Of a DNA stretch of 64,000 nucleotides, positions 17,760 through 27,329 are shown piece after piece. The notes beneath the pieces were generated by a model. That model was not told the DNA's origin. It searched no databases and worked only from the letters and a program-made list of their open reading frames with translations. Positions within the stretch are counted from its first letter, which is position 1; each line of letters begins with the position of its first letter. A program made the translations under genes and the position numbers. Location of the stretch: positions 930,001-994,000 of the forward strand of contig JADIYI010000008.1 of assembly GCA_016705365.1 (NCBI GenBank), given 5' to 3'. Origin of the DNA: Gammaproteobacteria bacterium. GTDB taxonomy: Bacteria > Pseudomonadota > Gammaproteobacteria > Pseudomonadales > UBA5518.

Positions 17760-18395
17760 ATGGACCTGGAAGATTTCAGACGCGATTACCTTGCCGATGG
17801 TCTGCAGCGCAAAGACCTCGATGCGTCGCCCTTCGTGCAGTTCGAACAATGGTTGCGGCAGGCGATCGCGACTGGCCTGAAGGACCCCACGGCGATGTCC
17901 GTGGCGACGGTGGATGCAAACGGAAAACCCTGGCAGCGGCTGGTGCTGCTCAAGCATTGTGATGCCGAGGGCTTCGTGTTCTACACCAATCTCGATAGCC
18001 GCAAGGCGCATGAAATGGCGGCGAACCCGCGAGTATGCCTGCTGTTTCCGTGGTCGGACATGGAACGCCAGATCATCGTCGGTGGCAGCGTTACGCGGGT
18101 CAGTGCCGCCCAGAGCCTCAAGTACTTCCTGTCGCGTCCGCGGGAAAGCCAGCTTGCCGCCTGGGCCTCCTCGCAGAGCCGGTCGCTGTCGTCGCGCGTG
18201 GTTCTGGAGGAGGAGTTTGCGCGCATCAAGCACAAGTTCGCTGCAGGCCGCATTCCCCTGCCGTCGTTCTGGGGCGGGTTTCGCGTGGTACCGGACGCCT
18301 TCGAATTCTGGCAGGGGCGCCCGAACCGCCTGCATGACCGTTTCAGTTATACCCTCGACGCAAACACCTGGCGCATCGAGCGGCTGGCCCCCTGA
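17760..18395 (+). CDS. pdxH: pyridoxine/pyridoxamine 5'-phosphate oxidase
   Basis: A 211-residue FMN enzyme (215 if GTG 17748 is used). It converts pyridoxine or pyridoxamine phosphate to pyridoxal phosphate in the cytoplasm. The sequence follows the bacterial PdxH pattern over its whole length: DPTAMSVATVDANGKPWQR, VLLKHCDAEGFVFYTNL, SRKAHEMAANPRVCLLFPW, then SRPRESQLAAWAS and the C-terminal PSFWGGFRVVPDAFEFWQG with HDRFSYT. It ends in the usual IERLAP. It appears to be a single-gene unit with a convergent TetR gene downstream. Confidence 0.95.
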   Translation: MDLEDFRRDYLADGLQRKDLDASPFVQFEQWLRQAIATGLKDPTAMSVATVDANGKPWQRLVLLKHCDAEGFVFYTNLDSRKAHEMAANPRVCLLFPWSDMERQIIVGGSVTRVSAAQSLKYFLSRPRESQLAAWASSQSRSLSSRVVLEEEFARIKHKFAAGRIPLPSFWGGFRVVPDAFEFWQGRPNRLHDRFSYTLDANTWRIERLAP

Positions 18396-18528
18396 GAGGG
18401 TTAACGCGAGCACAGCGCGATCGCCGCGCTGATGTCCCGTCGTGTCCGCTCAGTTGTCGCTCCCAGGGTCGCCGGTGGCCGTTGCGTGCAGGCGCGACAT
18501 GCGTTGTCTGGTGCGGCCCTAACGACCC

Positions 18529-19191
18529 TCAATATTCCGTCTCGGGATCACCGACCTGCAACGCGCTCACATGCCCGCTCTTCAGTAGTCCGATGATCAT
18601 CTCCACCCGGCGGTCGAGCGGGCGCTTCTGGCGCAGCTGTGCGTTGCCGAGGCAGGCGGTCGCTATACCCATAACCACGAGAAGCACCAGCTCCGATGTG
18701 ACAATCAAAGGCACCGTCTCCGGAATTTCGCCGTGTTCCTGTGCGTAGCGCACGTCTGCCAGTATCTCGTCGTAAGCGGCGTAGAACGATTCGTTGTTGT
18801 TTTTCGCCAGAACCGGGTCGGTGTGTTCCTGGCCTGCCTGGTGCCAGAACACGAGGCGTACCCGCCATTCGTCGAGCACCGTTTGAGTGTAGGGGAGTAA
18901 TTTGCGCAATCTCACTTCGAGCGCGGCAAGCCCCGCCAGATCGCCCACCGCTCCCGCGACCCGCTCCAGATAGGTCTCGTTGACCGAGCGGTTCGCTGCG
19001 AGAAGCAGTTCCGCCTTGTTGCGAAAATAATGCTCCACCAAGCCGCGAGAACATCCCGCCCGATCCGCCACGGTGCGCACCGAGATGCCCTGAAGACCCT
19101 CTCTCGCGATGAGCGCAGCCGTGGCGGCGAGGATATGAGCGCGTCGTTCGTGGGTGGTGTCCGATACCTTGGGAAAGCGCGTCCGGGCCAT
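18529..19191 (-). CDS. TetR-family transcriptional regulator (BetI-like)
   Basis: A 220-residue regulator from ATG 19191, with GGAG upstream. The N-terminal HTH reads GISVRTVADRAGCSRGLVEHYFRNKAELL. The C-terminal ligand domain resembles BetI-type TetR proteins (LVFWHQAGQEHTDP). It is divergently transcribed from the TonB receptor gene. An 18-bp perfect palindrome in that promoter region is its probable operator, so it is expected to repress the receptor-dehydrogenase cluster until an unknown ligand binds. No palindrome was seen close to its own start. Confidence 0.9.
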   Translation of the reverse strand: MARTRFPKVSDTTHERRAHILAATAALIAREGLQGISVRTVADRAGCSRGLVEHYFRNKAELLLAANRSVNETYLERVAGAVGDLAGLAALEVRLRKLLPYTQTVLDEWRVRLVFWHQAGQEHTDPVLAKNNNESFYAAYDEILADVRYAQEHGEIPETVPLIVTSELVLLVVMGIATACLGNAQLRQKRPLDRRVEMIIGLLKSGHVSALQVGDPETEY

Positions 19192-19367
19192 GAGGTCTCC
19201 GTGTTGAAGCAGTCTGGCCGCTTATGGTCAGGACCGCGGCGAATTCTAGGGGTCTGCAAAAGAATTGGCCATGATGCTATTCCGATATGGCCCTCTCCGG
19301 ACGCTCGTTCCGGGCGCACCGGGATTGATAACAACATGTCGATTGTCATATAAAAAAGACAAAAAAC

Positions 19368-19396
19368 TTGTACACAAGACGATCGTCTTGTATCTT
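19368..19396 (+). promoter_or_regulatory. promoter with embedded TetR-type operator
   Basis: The perfect palindrome ACAAGACGATCGTCTTGT (19374-19391) sits in the spacer between a weak -35-like TTGTAC (19368-19373) and a -10-like TATCTT (19391-19396), spacing 17 bp. This is the classical place for a repressor that blocks polymerase. The TonB receptor gene starts at 19438 with GGAG 7 bases before the ATG. Binding by the divergent TetR regulator is inferred. Confidence 0.65.
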
Positions 19397-19437
19397 ATGC
19401 TCGTACTTGATCCAATTACAACTACAGGAGCGTACAC

Positions 19438-21822
19438 ATGGCCGCACTGCAATCTGTCAGAACCCTGCTTTCTGTTTCCATTCTTGCCGCGACGAGCTGT
19501 TCGGCTATCGCGGCAGAAGCCAAGAGCGAGCCGACCGGCGGGCTTGATGAAATCATCGTTACTGCCGAGCGAGTCGAAAGCTCGCTGCAGGACACACCGA
19601 TCGCCCTGTCGGTCTTCAATTCGAAGGCTCTGAAGGCACTGGGTGTGATCGAAAGCGGCGATATCGCCTCGTACACACCGAACCTGCGCATGGACAAGCA
19701 ACCGGCGAGTTTCAACGGCTATTCGCTCGGAATTCGCGGCGTGAGTTCCAGCGAACCGGCGCTCGCAGTCGATCCGACCGTTGGCATCTACGTCGATGGT
19801 GTTTATCTCGGGCGCAGTTCGGCGGCGGCCTTCGAAGTGGTGGACCTGGAGCGCATCGAGGTGCTGCGCGGGCCGCAGGGTACTCTCTACGGGCGCAACA
19901 CCACGGGCGGGGCGGTGAACGTGATCACGACCAAGCCCTCCGGGGAGTTCGGGTTGAAACAGGAGCTCACTTATGGCGAGCGCGAACTGTTCCGCTCCGC
20001 CACCTCCGTGGATACGCCGGCGTACGGCAATGTGTCCGCAAAACTCTCGTTCAACTATGGCCAGCGCGACGGTCTGGCCGAGAGCAGCTATACCGGTGGC
20101 GATCTCGGTCAATACGACCAGCAGTCGTGGCGCATCGCGGTGCGCTGGACGCCGACGGACACGCTGACCGCCGACTATGCCTACGACCATTATCAGCAGG
20201 ACGCCAACACCAATCTGAGCCAGCTGACCTACGTGCGGCCGGACAACGTATGGCTGGGCGGACCGTTTTACGAGCAGATGGACGCGATGGCGTCCGCGGA
20301 TCGCAAGGGCCATTTGCCGTACCGCACGGATTCGAAGGACCAGTCGATGGATATCGATGGCCACGCGCTGACTTTGAGCCTGGCGCTTGGCGAGGCGACC
20401 CTGAGGTCGATCTCGTCGTGGCGCGAATATGACAACCGCTATGGGGGCCAGGATTTCGGCGAATTCGTGACCGATGGAGCCAGCATGCTCACGCCGGATT
20501 TTGACGGCAGCCTGTATCCGGCGGGTACCTATGTGCACGACTTCAACTCGGCCGGTTACAACGAGCATGAGCAATGGTCCCAGGAACTGCAATTCATCGG
20601 GCGGCTGTTCGACGATCGCTTCGGCTACAATATGGGCCTGTACTATTTCCACGAGGAGGGTACAAACTTTGACCCGCAGGAATATGCCATTCCCGCGCTG
20701 TTTGCCTTTGGCGAACTGCCTGGCGGCTACCAGGATTTTCTCTGTGCGGGCACCTGCTTTGGCAAGAGCGTGCTGCTGAGCGCACCCGATTTCAAATACT
20801 CGACAGACAATGACGCGTGGGCTGCCTACGGACAGTTCGATTATGCGCTGACCGAACGGCTGACGGCGATACTGGGTCTGCGCTGGAGCGTCGACGAAAA
20901 GACGGCCTGGCTGACCCAGGATTTCAGCGATATCGGACTCGCCACCGCCAAGGACGACAACTCCTGGGATCAGTTCAACCCGGCGTTCACGCTGACCTAT
21001 AACTGGACCGACGAGCTTATGGTCTACGCCAAGTACGCCACCGGGTATCGTGCCGGCGGATTCAACGTCCGCGCGTCCACGGTCAGCTCCTTCGAGGATC
21101 CGGTGAACGAGGAAGAGGTGACGTCGTGGGAGCTCGGCGGCAAGAGCGAGTGGTTCGAGCGCCGGGTACGCCTGAACGGGGCGCTGTTCTACTACGAATA
21201 CGATGATCGCCAGGTGAACCAATTCGAGGCGGGCAGCGGCGGCGCTTCCTCGAAAATAGTCAATGCCGGTTCTTCGGAAGCGCAGGGCATCGAACTCGAC
21301 CTCACGATTGCACCGACCGACAGCATCCTGCTGATGGCGACTTATGGCTATGTCGATGTCGATATCAAGGAGTTCATCACCAGCGTCAATGATCCCGAGA
21401 CCGGGTTCCCCGTTTTCGGTGCGAACGGTGACGCGCTGGTCGCGGATATCGCCGACTTTGCCAGTACGGTGACAGGGGGACCCCAGCATTCGGGATCTCT
21501 GATAATGCAATACACCTTTCCTGCTGCAACGACATTCGGCACGCTCGTGGCCCAGGTGGATGCCTCGTATGCGGGCAAGCGTACGTTCGACGCCCAGATG
21601 AATCTGTATAACTCCACCGAAAGCTACACGTTGTGGAATGCCCGCCTCACCCTCAGCGAGATCCCGGTGTCACGCGGCGATCTGTCGCTGTCACTGTGGG
21701 GACGCAACCTCGGTGACGAAGAGGTGCGCGAGTGGGGCATTGACTTTGGCCCTCTGGGATACACGGTCGACACGTACAAGGAGCTGCGCAGTGTGGGCGT
21801 GGACTTGCGCTACGAGCTTTGA
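19438..21822 (+). CDS. TonB-dependent outer membrane receptor
   Basis: A 794-residue protein with a signal peptide ending near residue 26 (SAIAA). It has a TonB box (DEIIVTAERV at about 37-46), a plug domain with the RIEVLRGPQGTLYGRNTTGGAVNV signature, and a long beta-barrel ending in a terminal beta-signal-like strand VDLRYEL. It imports a substrate across the outer membrane using TonB-ExbBD energy. Barrel type and context (dehydrogenase and oxidoreductases rather than siderophore genes) suggest an organic carbon substrate. The gene is the first of a cluster controlled by the divergent TetR protein. Confidence 0.95.
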   Translation: MAALQSVRTLLSVSILAATSCSAIAAEAKSEPTGGLDEIIVTAERVESSLQDTPIALSVFNSKALKALGVIESGDIASYTPNLRMDKQPASFNGYSLGIRGVSSSEPALAVDPTVGIYVDGVYLGRSSAAAFEVVDLERIEVLRGPQGTLYGRNTTGGAVNVITTKPSGEFGLKQELTYGERELFRSATSVDTPAYGNVSAKLSFNYGQRDGLAESSYTGGDLGQYDQQSWRIAVRWTPTDTLTADYAYDHYQQDANTNLSQLTYVRPDNVWLGGPFYEQMDAMASADRKGHLPYRTDSKDQSMDIDGHALTLSLALGEATLRSISSWREYDNRYGGQDFGEFVTDGASMLTPDFDGSLYPAGTYVHDFNSAGYNEHEQWSQELQFIGRLFDDRFGYNMGLYYFHEEGTNFDPQEYAIPALFAFGELPGGYQDFLCAGTCFGKSVLLSAPDFKYSTDNDAWAAYGQFDYALTERLTAILGLRWSVDEKTAWLTQDFSDIGLATAKDDNSWDQFNPAFTLTYNWTDELMVYAKYATGYRAGGFNVRASTVSSFEDPVNEEEVTSWELGGKSEWFERRVRLNGALFYYEYDDRQVNQFEAGSGGASSKIVNAGSSEAQGIELDLTIAPTDSILLMATYGYVDVDIKEFITSVNDPETGFPVFGANGDALVADIADFASTVTGGPQHSGSLIMQYTFPAATTFGTLVAQVDASYAGKRTFDAQMNLYNSTESYTLWNARLTLSEIPVSRGDLSLSLWGRNLGDEEVREWGIDFGPLGYTVDTYKELRSVGVDLRYEL

Positions 21823-21833
21823 GGGAGACGGAG

Positions 21834-23738
21834 ATGATGCACTGGAAATTGACATTGACAGGCGGCGCGCGCTGGTTGGCGCTTGCGGCCACGCTGGCGC
21901 TGCTGTCCGGGATTTCCGCCACCCACGCCGATCAGTCTGGAGCGGCTGAACCTGGCGCAGCGATCTATGCGGCGCGTTGTGCGAGCTGCCATGACCGGCC
22001 GACCGATCGCATACCGCCGCGTGGTTATATCTCGTTGCTCAGATCGCCCGAGGCGGTGGTCGAAACCCTCAGGCGTGGTGCGATGCAGCCACAGGCCGCG
22101 GGGCTCGATGCCGGGGAGATCGATGCCGTGGCAGAGTTCATCACGGCGAAAAAGCTCGGCGCCGCGCCGGCAGTCAAGGTCGATCCCGCGGCGAACCGCT
22201 GTGCCTCGAGTGCCCCGCCGCTGCGCACGCGCGGAGCAACCTGGAACGGCTGGGGTGGCGACCATGAAAACAAGCGCTATGTCGCCGCACCGGGACTGAG
22301 CGTTCGCGAGCTGCCGCGCCTGAAGCCGAAATGGGCTTTTGCATTGCCCGGAAGCATGGCGTGGGGGCAGGCAGTGATCGTGGGTGGACGACTGTTCACG
22401 GCGAGCCATGGTGGCACGATCTACTCCCTGGATGCCAGGAGCGGTTGCACCTACTGGGCCGTCGAAACAAACACGGTGGTGCGCACCACGGTAAGTGTGG
22501 GCGCACTGCCACGCTCGTCTGCGGCTGCCCGGTTCGCGGTGTTCTACGGAGAACTGGAAACAGGCATTGTGCATGCGCGCGACGCCGAGTCGGGTGCGCT
22601 TCTTTGGAGCACGAAGGTAGACGAGCACCCGTTCGTGCGTCTGACAGCCGCGCCGGTGCTCCATGCGGACCGGCTCTATGTGCCGGTCTCATCGATGGAA
22701 GAGGTGACCGCCGGCGCCTCCGGGCTGTATCCATGCTGCAGCTTCCGCGGCAGTATCGTGGCACTCGATACCGCGAGCGGGAGGATGCTCTGGAAGGCTC
22801 ACGCGATCACCGAGGAGCCACGTCCAACCAAGATCAACTCCGACGGGACCCGGATGTTTGGCCCCGCGGGTGCCGCGATCTGGTCCACGCCAACCGTTGA
22901 TACAAAGCGCGGCCTGATTTACGCCGGTACGGGAAATTCCTATACGGAAGTCGAAACCGAAGTCTCCGACGCCCTGGTCGCCTTCGACATGCGCACGGGC
23001 GAGCGCAAGTGGGTGTCGCAGGTGCTGAAGGGCGACAACTCCATCGTGAACTGCGGGGGCAGTATTACCGGTAATTGCCCGAACCCCGAGGGTCCCAACC
23101 TCGATTTTGGCAGCTCGCCGATTCTGCGCACGCTGAAAAACCGCAAGCCGGTGATCGTGGTGGGTAACGAGTCGGGAATCGTCTATGCCTTCGATGCCGC
23201 CAACCAGGGCAAGCAGCTTTGGCGGCATGACGTGGGTTTGCCCCCGGGCGAAGGTAGCCTGCTCGGCGGTCAGGCCGCGGACCAGGATACCGTCTACGCG
23301 GCGAGCTTTCAGCGCGCGCCGGTGGAAGAAGTCTACGAGAAGGGGCATGTGTTCACGGCGCTGCCGCGCGGCGCACTGACCGCCCTCGACCTCCGTACCG
23401 GCAAGCGACGCTGGCAGATCGAGGCACCCGAGGTGTCATGCGCGTGGGGCAGCGAAGGCTGCTCGCACGGGCAACGCGCGGCGGTCACGGCCATTCCGGG
23501 CGCAGTGTTCTCCGGCGCGCTCGACGGCCACATCCGCGCGTATGCGGCACGCGACGGCGCAGTGCTGTGGGATTTCGACGCGGGGCAAGCCATGGAATCC
23601 GTCAACGGCGTAAAGGCTGGTGGCGGACCGATCGCCGAGGGAGGGCAGACCATCGTCGATGGCATACTTTATGTGAACGTTAGTTCCATGAGCGGAGGAG
23701 CGGGCGCGATCATCGCCTTCTCCGTGGACGGGAAGTGA
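21834..23738 (+). CDS. PQQ-dependent dehydrogenase with N-terminal cytochrome c domain (PVA dehydrogenase-like)
   Basis: A 634-residue exported quinohaemoprotein from ATG 21834, only 11 bp after the receptor gene. A signal peptide (residues 1-33) is followed by a cytochrome c domain with one CxxCH (CASCH). An eight-bladed PQQ propeller begins near WNGWGGDHENKRY. A vicinal cysteine pair (YPCCSFRG) recalls the disulfide ring above PQQ in alcohol dehydrogenases. The closest type by layout is polyvinyl-alcohol dehydrogenase, in which haem precedes the propeller. It probably oxidises a secondary alcohol in the periplasm and passes electrons to the respiratory chain. Confidence 0.85.
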   Translation: MMHWKLTLTGGARWLALAATLALLSGISATHADQSGAAEPGAAIYAARCASCHDRPTDRIPPRGYISLLRSPEAVVETLRRGAMQPQAAGLDAGEIDAVAEFITAKKLGAAPAVKVDPAANRCASSAPPLRTRGATWNGWGGDHENKRYVAAPGLSVRELPRLKPKWAFALPGSMAWGQAVIVGGRLFTASHGGTIYSLDARSGCTYWAVETNTVVRTTVSVGALPRSSAAARFAVFYGELETGIVHARDAESGALLWSTKVDEHPFVRLTAAPVLHADRLYVPVSSMEEVTAGASGLYPCCSFRGSIVALDTASGRMLWKAHAITEEPRPTKINSDGTRMFGPAGAAIWSTPTVDTKRGLIYAGTGNSYTEVETEVSDALVAFDMRTGERKWVSQVLKGDNSIVNCGGSITGNCPNPEGPNLDFGSSPILRTLKNRKPVIVVGNESGIVYAFDAANQGKQLWRHDVGLPPGEGSLLGGQAADQDTVYAASFQRAPVEEVYEKGHVFTALPRGALTALDLRTGKRRWQIEAPEVSCAWGSEGCSHGQRAAVTAIPGAVFSGALDGHIRAYAARDGAVLWDFDAGQAMESVNGVKAGGGPIAEGGQTIVDGILYVNVSSMSGGAGAIIAFSVDGK

Positions 23739-23867
23739 ATACCGGCTGTGGCATGCGTCGCAGTGGTGCGAACGGATGCCCGCAAGCTGTTGCCGATTCT
23801 TCCGCGTCATCGGATTGCCCAACGTCCAGCATGGCGATTCCATCAACCTGAACGCGAAATGTGGCAC

Positions 23868-25309
23868 ATGAACAGACGCGACTACCTGAAAGGTTCGGCC
23901 GTGCTGCTGGCGGGTTCCGTGGTTCCAGGTTGCGATGGACAGGGCTCGAACGACGCAGGCCTGACAGGCGTGACAGCGGAATCGGGCTTCCCGGGGCGCA
24001 CGGAAATGTATGAGCAGGGCACACCGCCAATCGCGACGAGCGGTTGGACCGTGCCGACCGGCGTGCTGCCAGGCTACCCCGTGCTGGATCGTGAACTGGA
24101 TGCCGACGTGGTCGTCGTGGGAGCGGGGCTCGCGGGCAGTTCACTGGCGCTGCACCTTGCCGAGGCCGGCGTGAATGTGGTCGTGCTGGAGGCGCGACAG
24201 CCCGGCTGGGGCGCTTCCGGCCGCAATGCCGGACACGTGCTGCCCACGCTGAAGGATCTCGGCATGTTCGAGCGCTTTCCCGGCCGCGGCAAGGCCTTTC
24301 TCGAACTGTTCCGCGAGCATCACACCATCACTTTTGACCTCGCGAAGAAGCACGACATCGCTTGCGACGCGGCGCAGTCCGGCTACCTGCACGTCACCCG
24401 GCGCAGCAGCGTCTTCGACAAGCTGAAAGCGAAGTCTGTCTACTGGAAGCAGGAGCAGGGGCAGCAGGTGGAGTGGCTCGAAGGCGCCGACGTGGAAGCG
24501 CTGACGGGCTCCGGATATTTCCCCTTCGGCGTCCTGTACAAGTCCGGCGGGCGGGTGAATCCTTACCTGTTCACGAACGGCATGATCACTGCTGCGACAG
24601 CGCGCGCGGAGCGCGGGTTTTTGGCGAGAGCGAGGCGCTTTCCCTGGTCAGTTCTGGTAGGCGCTGGCGGGTGGCTTCGGCGCAGGGCGCCGTGGTTGCC
24701 GATCGAGTGGTGTTCTGCACCAACGCCTATCCGAGCGCGATCGTTGCGCAGTTCACCAACAATTTCTACCCACTCACGGCCTACGCAGTATCCACGAAGC
24801 CGCTGCCGAGAGAGGCGCTGGATATCGTCATGCCGAGCCGGGCAACGCTGTCCGAGGAGCCCGTGGACCTGAATCCCTTCGTCGTTGATATGCACGGACG
24901 GATCATCACCTCGAGTATTCCCAGCGCTTCCCGGCCGGACGATGGCTTGTGGCATTTCGGCAATCATCTGGCCTGGATACACCGGACGTGGCCCGAGACC
25001 CGGGCAATGGACATCCAGATGGATGATTACTGGACCGGGCGGGTAGCGCTGCGCGACGTGGAGTTCCCCGGCATGTTCGAACTGCAGCCCGGGGTGTTCG
25101 GCCTGATGCATTTCAACGCCTGGGGCAACCTGATGGCCCCGTTGCTGGGTATGGCACTGGCGAACGCCATGGCCCGCGACCGGATGGATCAGTTGCCGTT
25201 CCCCGTGGAGACACCCGTACCTGTTGCCAATCCGGGCAAGCAGGAACTGATGATTCGCAAGCTTCTGATTCCTGCCGCCAGACTGGGACAGCGCTTTGGA
25301 CTCATCTGA
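23868..25309 (+). pseudogene. FAD-dependent amino acid/amine oxidase-like flavoprotein gene, frameshifted
   Basis: The start at ATG 23868 gives MNRRDYLKGSAVLLAGSVVPGC, which combines a Tat-like RR motif with a lipobox-like VVPGC. A DAO-type FAD domain follows (VVVVGAGLAGSSLALHLAEAG, then GASGRNAGHVLPTL). The first frame loses sense after MITAATARAERG. The second frame resumes at ARVFGESEALSLV and continues with RVVFCTNAYP to LMHFNAWGNLMAP and the stop at 25309. The break lies in a GCGCGCGC run at about 24600-24608. Loss of one CG pair restores one frame, so replication slippage or a sequencing error is likely. Confidence 0.75.
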
Positions 25310-25512
25310 CCCAATGGCCGACCCACAGGTACACTTCCCGCTTGCCTGCGGTTACGTTCCGGTCGCGGCGGTGGTCAGCGCCAGGCTCCACGAGGCTTCA
25401 GTGTGCTGAAGTCGAGAGGCCAAGGCGGTGCGACGTAGCTGAGGCCAGCGGGGGCAACTGGCGCAGGCGAGCGTTGCAGCATGAATTTCACTGACCGAGG
25501 AGTAGCGATCTT

Positions 25513-25911
25513 ATGAGTATCGAGCGTATACACCCCGATGCTTTGTTCCAATTCGACGGCATGGCCCAGGTCGTGGCGGCTGTGGGCCACAAGACACTGT
25601 ATATCTCCGGTCAGACGGCCATGGACAAGCACATGAATCTCGTCGGCGGCAACGATTACTACGCCCAGGCCAGCGCGGCGTTCGCCAATCTGAAGATCGC
25701 GCTGGCCGCGGGCGGGGCCAGCTACCAGAACCTGGTCAGTACCACGATCCACATCAGGGATATCGGTCCCGTGGCCTTCGAAGGCATTCAAAAAGCCATG
25801 CACGAAGCGTTCGATGGAAAGCCCATTCCCGAGCATGCGATGACCATGATCGGGGCCACGCTTGGTTCGCCGGAATCATTGCTTGAAGTCGTTGCGGTAG
25901 CCGTCATTTGA
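25513..25911 (+). CDS. RidA family protein, cytoplasmic copy
   Basis: A 132-residue Rid (YjgF/UK114) protein from ATG 25513, with GAGGAG upstream. The Rid fold is seen in LYISGQTAMD, NLKIALAAGGASYQNLV and the C-terminal SLLEVVAVAVI. RidA proteins hydrolyse reactive enamines/imines from PLP or flavin enzymes to the oxo acid and ammonia. The canonical Arg that binds the carboxylate lies near TTIHIRDIGP. It follows a flavin oxidase-like gene that could produce imines. Its 3' end nearly touches a second Rid gene carrying an export signal. Confidence 0.85.
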   Translation: MSIERIHPDALFQFDGMAQVVAAVGHKTLYISGQTAMDKHMNLVGGNDYYAQASAAFANLKIALAAGGASYQNLVSTTIHIRDIGPVAFEGIQKAMHEAFDGKPIPEHAMTMIGATLGSPESLLEVVAVAVI

Positions 25912-26404
25912 AGAAGTCCGACAAGTACCACAGTGATTCGGGAGGACGAGCCTTGGACAGACGCAAGTTCATTGCCGGTGGGGTGGGGCTCATGACGGGA
26001 GCTGCCGTCCTGGGTGGCATCTGCGTTTCCGCCCATGCGCAGGAGATTGCGAGCGCAGGCACGGCGAGTATCGAGCGCATTCACCCTGATGGCTTGTTCA
26101 AATACGATGGCATGGCCCAGGTCGTGGCTGTCACGGGCGGCACGACCTTGCATATCTCCGGTCAGACGGCCATGGACAAGCACATGAATCTTGTCGGCGG
26201 CAACGATTACTACGCCCAGGCCAGCGCGGCGTTCGCCAATCTGAAGATCGCGCTGGCCGCGGGCGGGGCCAGCTACCAGAGCCTGGTCAGTACCACGATC
26301 CACATCAGGGACATCGGTCCCGTGGCCTTCGAAGGCATTCAAAAAGCCATGCACGAAGCGTTCGATGGAAAGCCCATTCCCGAGCATGCGATGACCATGA
26401 TCGG
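25601..26404 (+). repeat. near-identical direct repeat inside the two ridA genes
   Basis: Bases 25601-25853 and 26152-26404 (offset 551) are almost identical over 253 bp; I counted three differences. Sequences outside this block diverge much more, including the start and end of the same genes. This indicates a recent gene conversion or a duplication followed by replacement of the ends. Confidence 0.85.
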
Positions 26405-26462
26405 AACCACGCTGAGTGCCCCGGAGATTCTGCTGGAGGTATCTGCGGTGGCGGTTATCTGA
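25953..26462 (+). CDS. RidA family protein with Tat signal
   Basis: A 169-residue paralogue of the preceding gene. The best start is TTG 25953, because GGAGG (25941-25945) lies 7 bases before it. This gives MDRRKFIAGGVGLMTGAAV, a clear twin-arginine signal ending near VSAHAQ. An upstream TTG at 25908 overlapping the previous stop is less likely. The mature part is nearly identical to the first RidA, with a different C-terminal stretch (SAPEILLEVSAVAVI). An exported RidA would act on imines formed by periplasmic oxidases such as the Tat-type flavoprotein encoded upstream. Confidence 0.85.
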   Translation: MDRRKFIAGGVGLMTGAAVLGGICVSAHAQEIASAGTASIERIHPDGLFKYDGMAQVVAVTGGTTLHISGQTAMDKHMNLVGGNDYYAQASAAFANLKIALAAGGASYQSLVSTTIHIRDIGPVAFEGIQKAMHEAFDGKPIPEHAMTMIGTTLSAPEILLEVSAVAVI

Positions 26463-26491
26463 GACAACAGGGCGCGTGCTTTGCGGCGGCT

Positions 26492-27313
26492 TCAGTCCTC
26501 GATATGGAAGCCGCGATTGATGCGTGCGAGATCCTCCTGGCCCAGCCTCGCGGCATGCACGCGGCTGGGGATCGGGGTGCCGAGGGCGCGCTGCAGCGTG
26601 ATCATCGTCTCGGCGGTCTTCACGGCGGTGCCGAGCGGGTTCACCACGGGCACCCGCTCGCCGCGGTGCTCCAGCACATGCCAGCCCCGGCTGCCGCAGA
26701 CCTGTCCGAGCCCGCCACACGCGATCACGACTACATCGGCGCCATCGTCCACCAGTTCATGTGCCTGTGCCTCGAGGCGCGTGATCATCGCCTCCGGCCT
26801 GTCGAGGGCTTCGGCGAAGGACTCGGTGAAGCGCTTGCGCTCGGCGCGCACGCCCTGCGGAATCATGCGCGAGACGAGCCCCATGGCCTCGATCTGCCGC
26901 TGCACGAAGGCGACCTGGCCGGGCATGTCCGGCACGAGCGCGCCGAGGTGCTCACCGAGCTGACAGGCGTGGTGAAAGGTCGCTTGCGAAAGCCCGAAAA
27001 CCGGCGTGCGCACGCGGGCGCGTGCCTCCCTGACGCCGGGGTCGTCGAAGCAGTTGACGACGATCGCGTCGAAACCCTCGCGGTCAGCCGCAATCACGGC
27101 ACGGATCACCTCGTGCACCACGAGGTGCTGGAACCACGGATTGCGGAAGTCTTCGAGGTACTGCGGCAGTGTCACGGTGCCGAGCGTCGGGGCGCGCAAC
27201 GCAAGCTCCGTGCCCGGTGCGAGCACGCCCGCGCAGCAGGCCTCGATGCTCGCACGGCCCGCCGCGAGATACTCCTCCGGTACCGGGGTGATGTTGAGCA
27301 CACATATCTTCAT
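26492..27313 (-). CDS. Asp/Glu/hydantoin racemase family protein
   Basis: A 273-residue enzyme of the Asp/Glu racemase superfamily. The two catalytic cysteines are visible in VVNCFDDPG and VVIACGGLGQV. The superfamily includes racemases, arylmalonate decarboxylases and maleate isomerases. It lies 16 bp downstream of an alcohol dehydrogenase gene on the same strand, so the pair is probably one transcript. Substrate unknown. Confidence 0.8.
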   Translation of the reverse strand: MKICVLNITPVPEEYLAAGRASIEACCAGVLAPGTELALRAPTLGTVTLPQYLEDFRNPWFQHLVVHEVIRAVIAADREGFDAIVVNCFDDPGVREARARVRTPVFGLSQATFHHACQLGEHLGALVPDMPGQVAFVQRQIEAMGLVSRMIPQGVRAERKRFTESFAEALDRPEAMITRLEAQAHELVDDGADVVVIACGGLGQVCGSRGWHVLEHRGERVPVVNPLGTAVKTAETMITLQRALGTPIPSRVHAARLGQEDLARINRGFHIED

Positions 27314-27329
27314 GGACGCCGGCGCCCTC

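Noticed and set aside
19246..21510. 754-codon minus-strand open frame
   Set aside because: It is the antisense shadow of the TonB receptor gene; the receptor has signal peptide, TonB box and plug motifs.
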